Below the pieces are notes generated by a model, which was given only the letters and a program-made list of their open reading frames with translations, did not search any database and was not told where the DNA came from. Shown here piece after piece: positions 6,268 to 10,993 of a stretch of DNA of 10,993 nt. Origin of the DNA: Bacteroidia bacterium (GTDB lineage: Bacteria; Bacteroidota; Bacteroidia; Bacteroidales; Rikenellaceae); contig BNXD01000049.1 in NCBI GenBank assembly GCA_025999315.1, positions 1 to 10,993 of the forward strand, read 5' to 3'. The translations under genes and the position numbers were made by a program. Each line of letters starts with the position of its first letter. Positions within the stretch are counted from its first letter, which is position 1.

Positions 6268-7221
6268 CTATGCTTCGGACGGTGGGGTGGGGGCGGAGGT
6301 TTTGCGGGCCTGCTCCATCTGGGCGCGCGAGCGGCTGATGGTGGTGATGTAGACCCCGGCGAAGATCAGCGCCGCGGCGCCCGCCTTGCGCCAGCCGAAG
6401 GCGCCCATGCCGAGGGCGACGGTGGCGATCGAGGCCACCAGAGGCTGGATGTTGGAATAGATGCTCACCACCGTGGGGCGCAGCGTCTGCTGGCCGATGG
6501 AGACCAGCAGGTAGGCGACGAATGTCGACAGAACCACCACATAACCCACCTCGAGCAGCGCCTCGGTGTTCATGGCGTTCCACACCTCGAGGGAGAGGTA
6601 GCGGTGGCCGAAGGGCAGGGTGCAGAGGGCTGCAAAGGTGAACATCCACTTCATGACGGTGATGAAGCTGTAGCGCCGGACAACGTCGCGGAAAAAGGTC
6701 AGATAGACGGCAAACGACGTGCAACTGAGCAGGCAGAGCAGATCGCCCCGCAGGTTGCCGTCCAGATTGTCGGCCCTGTCGCCGCCAAGGATGAGTATCA
6801 ACGCTCCGATCACGGCCAGAAAGACTCCTGTCGCCTTTTTCCACGTGATGGGTTCGCGCAGGTAGAGCGCCGCGAGGGCCATCGTTATGATGGGCGAGAT
6901 GGTGGCGATCATCGAGGCGTTGACGGGCGAGGTGAGCGACAGGCCGCGGATGAAGATGGTCTGGTTGATGGTCATGCCGAACAGCGAGGCCAGAAGCAGC
7001 AGCAGCAGATCGCGCCGGGCGACCCTCTCGCGCGGAAAAAACAGCGAGGCGAACCACATCAACAGCATCGTCCCCACCATGCGGTAGAGAGTCAGGGCGT
7101 CGGGCGAGACGGCGTCCCACGCGAGGGCCTTTTTGCCGATGATCATGTTCACCCCGAAGATGATCTGCGCGGAGAATATCGCCAGGTGGCCTCCTAAATT
7201 CTTGTCCTCTGTCGCTTTCAT
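6268..7221 (-). CDS. EamA/DMT-family transporter
   Basis: A 317-residue inner-membrane protein with ten likely transmembrane helices (roughly 12-30, 41-62, 71-90, 98-120, 128-146, 158-176, 186-203, 223-242, 250-272, 280-297), arranged as two repeats of five. This is the two-EamA-domain plan of the drug/metabolite transporter superfamily. Typical features are the helix-4 stretch SPVNASMIATISPIITMAL, with LREPITWKKATG after it, and the matching second-half stretch VVSIYSNIQPLVASIATVAL. Such proteins export amino acids, nucleosides or other metabolites; the substrate here cannot be told. The short soluble tail (RSRAQMEQARKTSAPTPPSEA region) is polar. It diverges from murA over 77 bp and lies 187 bp upstream of the helicase-nuclease gene on the same strand, with no clear terminator between, so readthrough is possible. 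Confidence 0.9.
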   Translation of the reverse strand: MKATEDKNLGGHLAIFSAQIIFGVNMIIGKKALAWDAVSPDALTLYRMVGTMLLMWFASLFFPRERVARRDLLLLLLASLFGMTINQTIFIRGLSLTSPVNASMIATISPIITMALAALYLREPITWKKATGVFLAVIGALILILGGDRADNLDGNLRGDLLCLLSCTSFAVYLTFFRDVVRRYSFITVMKWMFTFAALCTLPFGHRYLSLEVWNAMNTEALLEVGYVVVLSTFVAYLLVSIGQQTLRPTVVSIYSNIQPLVASIATVALGMGAFGWRKAGAAALIFAGVYITTISRSRAQMEQARKTSAPTPPSEA

Positions 7222-7232
7222 ATACCTGACCG

Positions 7233-7240
7233 CAAAGATA
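7233..7240 (-). promoter_or_regulatory. Bacteroidota -7 box for the EamA transporter
   Basis: TATCTTTG on the minus strand matches TAnnTTTG perfectly, 11 bp before the transporter ATG, predicting a very short leader. A TTTG -33 element is not seen. The murA promoter must share this 77-bp gap, but I find only a poor match (TAAATTGG, near 7274-7281) for it. Confidence 0.42.
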
Positions 7241-7298
7241 GTCTATATGGGTGTCATATGTGAAAAAAAATCACTAAATTGGGGCAAAATTTGACAGG

Positions 7299-8603
7299 AT
7301 GGCTGTTTTTGAAGTAACGGGGGGCCACTCTCTCCAGGGCGAGATCACCCCTCAGGGGGCCAAGAACGAGGCTTTGCAGATACTTTGCGCCGTGCTGCTC
7401 ACCGACGAGCAGGTTACCGTGTGCAACATTCCCCGCATCGAGGATGTGCTGCAACTGATCGAGTTGCTGGGGTGCATGGGCGTTGAGGTGGAGTGGCTCG
7501 CCGGGGACAGTTGCGCTTTCAGGGCCCGCGACATCGATCTGGACTATCTGCGCAGCGATGATTACACTCGGCGGGCTTCGCGTCTGCGCGGGTCGGTGAT
7601 GCTGCTCGGGCCGCTGCTGGCCCGTTTCGGCGTGGGATGGATGCCCAAGCCGGGAGGCGACAAGATCGGCCGCCGCCGTCTGGACACCCACTTCATCGGT
7701 TTTCAGAAGCTGGGGGCAAGGTTCGACTACAACGACACCGACAGCCTGTTTGCCGTGCGGGCCAAAGAGCTCCGGGGGTGTTACATGCTGCTCGACGAGG
7801 CGTCGGTGACCGGCACGGCCAACATCATCATGGCCGCGGTGATGGCCAAAGGGTTCACCTCCATCTACAACGCGGCGTGCGAGCCCTACATCCAGCAGTT
7901 GTGCCGCATGTTGAACTCGATGGGGGCCAAAATATCGGGCATCGCCTCCAACCTGCTCACCATCGAGGGGGTAACCACGCTCCACGGAACCGCTCACCGT
8001 CTGCTGCCCGACATGATCGAGGTGGGCAGTTTCATCGGTCTGGCGGCGATGACCCACTCGGAGATCACCATACGCAACGCCGCCTGCGAACATCTGGGCA
8101 TCATCCCCGCCCAGTTCGCCCGCATGGGGATACGATTCAGCCAGCGGGGCGACGACATATTTATCCCGCGCCAGAACCACTACCAGATCGAGAGTTTCAT
8201 CGACGGATCGATCATGACCATCGCCGACGCTCCGTGGCCGGGGCTGACGCCCGACCTGCTGTCGGTCTTCCTCGTGGTGGCCACCCAGGCCAAGGGCGCG
8301 GTGCTCATCCACCAGAAGATGTTCGAGAGCCGCCTGTTCTTTGTCGACAAACTGATCGACATGGGCGCCCAGATCATCCTGTGCGATCCCCATCGCGCCA
8401 CGGTGATCGGCCACAACCACAAGGTGCGCCTGAGGGCCACCAAAATGACCTCGCCCGACATACGCGCCGGGGTGGCGCTGCTCATCGCGGCCCTCAGCGC
8501 CGAAGGTCGCAGCACCATACAGAACATCGAGCAGATCGACCGCGGATACCAGCAGATCGACACCCGCCTGAACGCCCTCGGCGCACAGATCGTCAGGAAA
8601 TAG
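7299..8603 (+). CDS. murA: UDP-N-acetylglucosamine 1-carboxyvinyltransferase
   Basis: MurA transfers enolpyruvate from PEP to UDP-GlcNAc, the first committed step of peptidoglycan synthesis, in the cytoplasm. The 434-residue protein is full length and shows the inside-out alpha/beta barrel repeats of the EPSP-synthase superfamily. Landmarks are K22-N23 in PQGAKNEAL, the arginine-rich loop RRASRLRGS (91-99), GPLLARFG (104-111), D319 in PGLTPDL (equivalent to the catalytic Asp305 of E. coli) and R389 in SPDIRAGVALL. At the position of E. coli Cys115 the loop reads PGGDKIGRRRLDTH, so Asp121 replaces the residue that fosfomycin alkylates. Cys-to-Asp at this site is known from other bacteria to keep activity and give intrinsic fosfomycin resistance. 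No strong ribosome binding site is seen (ACAGG just upstream). It converges with nadE. Confidence 0.96.
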   Translation: MAVFEVTGGHSLQGEITPQGAKNEALQILCAVLLTDEQVTVCNIPRIEDVLQLIELLGCMGVEVEWLAGDSCAFRARDIDLDYLRSDDYTRRASRLRGSVMLLGPLLARFGVGWMPKPGGDKIGRRRLDTHFIGFQKLGARFDYNDTDSLFAVRAKELRGCYMLLDEASVTGTANIIMAAVMAKGFTSIYNAACEPYIQQLCRMLNSMGAKISGIASNLLTIEGVTTLHGTAHRLLPDMIEVGSFIGLAAMTHSEITIRNAACEHLGIIPAQFARMGIRFSQRGDDIFIPRQNHYQIESFIDGSIMTIADAPWPGLTPDLLSVFLVVATQAKGAVLIHQKMFESRLFFVDKLIDMGAQIILCDPHRATVIGHNHKVRLRATKMTSPDIRAGVALLIAALSAEGRSTIQNIEQIDRGYQQIDTRLNALGAQIVRK

Positions 8604-8691
8604 TCCTTACTTTCGGAAGTTCTCCCTGCGTTGTGATCGATGTCGTGTCGGGGGTTGTCTTTCTGCGCAACTCTGTCGACGGTCGGTTGCC

Positions 8692-8722
8692 GGCGCCCGG
8701 AAAAGAGACAGGTTCCGGGGCC
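8692..8722. terminator. Hairpin between convergent murA and nadE, possible terminator
   Basis: GGC(g)CCCGGAA pairs with TTCCGGGGCC around the loop AAGAGACAGG, giving 10 bp with one bulged G. It lies in the 127-bp gap between the two stop codons, 9 bp from the nadE stop. There is no T run on either strand, so it is at best a weak or factor-assisted terminator. The rest of the gap shows nothing I can assign. Confidence 0.35.
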
Positions 8723-8730
8723 ATAGTCGC

Positions 8731-9615
8731 CTATCGCAGCCCGTCGGGAATGTGGCAAACAGGAATGGGTTCCATCTTGTGGCGGTTGGCGCGGTTGCGC
8801 TGCAGGTAGATCTCCATCACCTCGCGCTGGTGGCCGTCGCAATCCTCGGGGCGTACGCCGCGTTCGGTCTGCTCCATGGCCCACTCCAACTCGGGGTAGC
8901 TGGCTCCGATCTGATCTTCGTCGGTGCGGTTGTCGCCGAACAGCCCGTCGGTGGGCGGGGCGAGGCAGATCGACCGGCAGATGCCCAACTCGGCGGCCAG
9001 AGCGTAGACCTCGCTCTTGGTCAGATCGGCTATGGGGCTCAGGTCGACGCCCCCGTCGCCATATTTGGTGAAAAACCCGATAGCATAATCCTCTATCTTG
9101 TTGCCCGTCCCCACCACCAGCGCCTGCCGCAGCCCGGCCAGGTGGTAGAGTGCCGTCATGCGCAGCCTCGAGCGCGTGTTGGCGCACGCCAGGGCAAGCT
9201 CCCTGCTGCTGATGGCCTCTCCGCACTTGCTGCGTGCGGCGGCCCTCGCCGTTTTGATGCTTCCCACGCCCGCGGCCTTTGCCGCCCGGGTTACGGCGCT
9301 TCCGGCGGCCGTGGCAAAACTCTCGACGAACGACTGATAGGCCCCGGTCAGGTCGACGTTCACCGAAGAGACATTCTCGCCGAGGGCCGACAGCCATTCG
9401 ATATGCTCCCCGGCACGGTCGACCTGCGAGGCGGCCTGGTGGATGGGCAGGGTAACGCAGAGGGTCGGCCTGCCGGTCATCACCGCGAGGGTCGAGCTGA
9501 GGGCCGAATCGATCCCCCCCGAGACGCCGATGACGAATCCGCCCCTGATGCCGGCCTGTTCGGCATAGGCATCCATCCAGCGGACAATGTGATCTATGAC
9601 TTTTTGGTGGTTCAT
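8731..9615 (-). CDS. nadE: NH3-dependent NAD+ synthetase with an Ala-rich insertion
   Basis: NadE adenylates nicotinic acid adenine dinucleotide and amidates it to NAD+, the last step of NAD synthesis. The 294-residue protein is the short, ammonia-using form: there is no N-terminal glutaminase (nitrilase) domain. The ATP pyrophosphatase motif SGGIDS is at 32-37. Others are PIHQA (57-61), ANTRSRLRM (145-153), GTGNK (169-173), TKYGDGG (183-189), DLSPIADLTKSEVY (191-204) and APPTDGLFGDNRTDEDQIG (219-237), matching the NadE active site. Residues 101-135 form an extra Ala/Lys/Arg-rich stretch (AAKAAGVGSIKTARAAARSK) just before ANTRSR that the related NadE sequences I recall do not have. The frame is intact on both sides, so the protein is probably active. 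The start follows the last in-frame stop and a plausible promoter lies 24 bp upstream. Confidence 0.93.
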   Translation of the reverse strand: MNHQKVIDHIVRWMDAYAEQAGIRGGFVIGVSGGIDSALSSTLAVMTGRPTLCVTLPIHQAASQVDRAGEHIEWLSALGENVSSVNVDLTGAYQSFVESFATAAGSAVTRAAKAAGVGSIKTARAAARSKCGEAISSRELALACANTRSRLRMTALYHLAGLRQALVVGTGNKIEDYAIGFFTKYGDGGVDLSPIADLTKSEVYALAAELGICRSICLAPPTDGLFGDNRTDEDQIGASYPELEWAMEQTERGVRPEDCDGHQREVMEIYLQRNRANRHKMEPIPVCHIPDGLR

Positions 9616-9638
9616 ACGGGATTAATTGATCTGTCCGA

Positions 9639-9670
9639 CAAATAGCTCTTAAAGTTTCCGAAATGTCAAA
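9639..9670 (-). promoter_or_regulatory. Possible nadE promoter
   Basis: On the minus strand TTTG (9670-9667) is followed after 20 bases by GCTATTTG (9646-9639), a -33/-7 pair with good spacing but a -7 box that keeps only the TTTG half of TAnnTTTG. It would give a leader of roughly 15-20 nt before nadE. Confidence 0.33.
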
Positions 9671-9702
9671 GGTTAAACAATCAGGATATGATAATTTGTC
9701 TT

Positions 9703-10091
9703 CCTGTTGTGCATTTAAAAGGTTGGGTTAAAATAGACGAATATCAAGACTCATTTTGGTTGCGTTTTACGGCTCGGAGCCAGCGGAGGGATGCCCGAAC
9801 CGAAGGTGAGGATTTTGCAGCCCGTAGCCCGGGGTGGCTCCGGGCCGCCGACTTTGCTTCGCAAAGCCGAAAGACAGGCAACGAATAGATAAAGACCTTG
9901 AGTTTGGTTTGTTGTTCGAGGTTTATTGAGCCCGCTGCGCGCGGGAGTAAGGCGAGCGTCTCTTTGCGAGCCAACAAGTAGCGAGGCTTCAGCGGCAAGC
10001 GGCTGAATTCACCTCAAAACAACGCGAAAACAAACGGTATATTCCTTAACAAAATGACGCTTTTAACCCAACGTTTTAAATACACAACAGG
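9703..10091. repeat. 389-bp non-coding element with 31-bp terminal inverted repeats
   Basis: The ends 9703-9733 and 10061-10091 are inverted repeats matching at 29 of 31 positions; the outermost bases are CCTGTTGTG and the inner part is GTTGGGTTAAAA. The ends are AT-rich; the core is GC-rich and itself structured: a 13-bp stem CGGCTCGGAGCCA / TGGCTCCGGGCCG (9770-9782 with 9835-9847, one G-U), GCCCGG/CCGGGC (9827-9845, overlapping and competing), CTTTGC-TTC-GCAAAG (9852-9866), CCCGC/GCGGG (9931-9945) and TTCAGC/GCTGAA (9988-10007). I see no convincing gene: the longest frame (84 codons, minus strand) has no start context and resembles low-complexity translation of hairpins. There is no clear target duplication at the ends. 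Best read as a MITE-like or other structured intergenic repeat. The remaining gap, 10092-10155, has only a 5-bp hairpin (10134-10148). Confidence 0.72.
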
Positions 10092-10155
10092 CTGAACTCT
10101 TAAAACACCACCCCGAATTTCAAGTTGAGACGGCGGCAAGAAATGCCGGAAATGT

Positions 10156-10993
10156 TCATGACTTTTTCGACTCGATAAAGCTGATATAAGCCTCGTTGAG
10201 CAGGCGGTTGCCGCCCGGGGTGGGGTAGTCGCCCGAGAAGTACCAGTCGCCAGGGTGGGTGGGCGAGGCGGCGTGCAGCCCTTCGATGGTCTGAAAGAGG
10301 ATGTCCACCTCGATCTCCAGCCCGTCGGGCTTGAGCAGCAGGGCGATCTGGTCGGCGACCTGCTCCTGGGTGAATGTGTCGTAGATCTCCCTGACGTGGT
10401 TGACGATCTGCTCCACCGGCAGGTTGCGCTGCGCAATGGCTTTGCGATAGACCTGATCCAGAAGGTCGCCGCGGCCCGTCTTGACGAGCAGCGACACCGC
10501 CGCGCGGAAAGCCACCAGTTCCTCCAGACGCGGCATGTCGATGCCGTAATAGTCGGGAAAACGCACCTGTGGCGAGGAGGAGATGATGACGATGCGCCGC
10601 GGCCCGAGGCGGGCGAGGATCGATATGATGCTCTCGCGCAGGGTGGTGCCGCGCACGATGCTGTCGTCGATGATCGCCAGGTTGTCGCGCCCGCTGCGCA
10701 GACAGCCGTAGGTGATGTCGTAGACGTGGGCGGCCAGCTCCCTGCGGCTGCTGGTGTCGGAGATGAACGTGCGCAGTTTTATATCCTTGATGGCCAGCTT
10801 CTCGATGCGTATCTTGCGCTCCAGCGTGCGCATGACCTCCTCCGGGGAGAGCTGCCGGTCGGCCAGAGCGAGGGCTTTCTCTTGGTTGAGATGCTCTTCC
10901 AGCGCCTCGTTCATGCCGAGGAAGGCCACCTCGGCCGTGTTGGGTATGTAAGAGAAGATGGTGTTGTCGGTGTCGCCTTCGAGCTTCTCGAGC
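10156..10993 (-). CDS. purF: Amidophosphoribosyltransferase-like protein (PurF family), 3' part
   Basis: The last 278 codons of a gene that runs off the right edge; there is no start in the window, and the GTG at 10929 is internal. It carries the phosphoribosyltransferase half of a PurF-type enzyme: the PRPP-binding motif AIIDDSIVRGTTLRESI (DDSIVRGTT at fragment residues 109-117), then RRIVIISSSPQVRFPDYYGIDMPRLEEL, matching the flexible-loop and YGID regions of PurF. PurF makes 5-phosphoribosylamine from PRPP and glutamine, the first step of purine synthesis; the N-terminal glutaminase would lie outside. The tail after YGID is longer than in E. coli-type PurF (about 125 residues, ending GDWYFSGDYPTPGGNRLLNEAYISFIESKKS region). 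It thus fits the long PurF-like paralogue annotated in many Bacteroidota, so the symbol is provisional. Its stop is 65 bp from the inverted-repeat element. Confidence 0.82.
   Translation of the reverse strand, partial: LEKLEGDTDNTIFSYIPNTAEVAFLGMNEALEEHLNQEKALALADRQLSPEEVMRTLERKIRIEKLAIKDIKLRTFISDTSSRRELAAHVYDITYGCLRSGRDNLAIIDDSIVRGTTLRESIISILARLGPRRIVIISSSPQVRFPDYYGIDMPRLEELVAFRAAVSLLVKTGRGDLLDQVYRKAIAQRNLPVEQIVNHVREIYDTFTQEQVADQIALLLKPDGLEIEVDILFQTIEGLHAASPTHPGDWYFSGDYPTPGGNRLLNEAYISFIESKKS

Noticed and set aside
5987..7197. Long frames on both strands overlapping the EamA gene
   Set aside because: The EamA frame has ten hydrophobic helices and family motifs; the others are Arg/His/Gly-rich shadows.
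7222..7298. Inverted repeats in the murA-EamA gap (GTGA-A8-TCAC; CATATG) as operators
   Set aside because: Four to six base pairs in an AT-rich gap are too short to separate from chance.
7254..8420. A 388-codon minus-strand frame opposite murA, and a 390-codon plus frame at 7637-8809
   Set aside because: murA is full length with all its family motifs in the same interval; the alternatives have the skewed composition of shadow frames.
9744..9998. 84-codon minus-strand frame inside the inverted-repeat element
   Set aside because: No recognisable domain, no promoter or ribosome binding site, and it reads through the element's hairpins. If the element is dispersed and this frame is conserved between copies, the decision should be revisited.
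1..10993. CRISPR array, prophage or integrase genes
   Set aside because: No regularly spaced repeats with unique spacers and no phage or recombinase motifs were found; the repeats at 73-277 and 316-399 occur only twice each.

Overview
The window looks like chromosome from a GC-rich member of the Bacteroidota, most likely Alistipes or a close relative (Rikenellaceae). The support is: perfect TAnnTTTG boxes upstream of several genes (the -7 element of the Bacteroidota primary sigma factor), weak or absent Shine-Dalgarno sequences, a Pth with GLGNIG and a MurA with GGDKIG (as I recall both from this phylum), a rplY-pth-S4 gene order, and housekeeping genes whose sampled lines are near 65% GC, well above Bacteroides. 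The genus is inference.

Layout from left to right. Positions 1-447 hold no gene. They contain two ~90-bp direct repeats, each able to fold into three hairpins, then two copies of another hairpin. On the minus strand come a translation group: rplY (ribosomal protein L25/Ctc), pth (peptidyl-tRNA hydrolase) and a small S4-domain RNA-binding protein. A strong intrinsic terminator lies between rplY and pth, and rplY has a leader with a solid hairpin. Diverging on the plus strand are tRNA-Leu(GAG), its terminator and dinB (DNA polymerase IV). An AT-richer minus-strand gene (3540-6080) follows, encoding an SF1 helicase joined to a C-terminal nuclease-like domain; it looks acquired and is the main accessory cargo. 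Then come an EamA/DMT transporter (minus), murA (plus, with Asp in place of the usual catalytic Cys), nadE (minus, with an Ala-rich insertion) and the 3' part of a long PurF-like amidophosphoribosyltransferase (minus, cut by the right edge). Between nadE and the PurF-like gene sits a 389-bp non-coding element bounded by 31-bp inverted repeats.

Most genes are core functions: translation, lesion-bypass replication, peptidoglycan precursors, NAD and purine synthesis. They do not form one pathway. The strongest candidates for something less described are the helicase-nuclease gene, the inverted-repeat element at 9703-10091, and the hairpin repeats at 73-277, whose stems vary while their 8-nt purine-rich loops stay alike.
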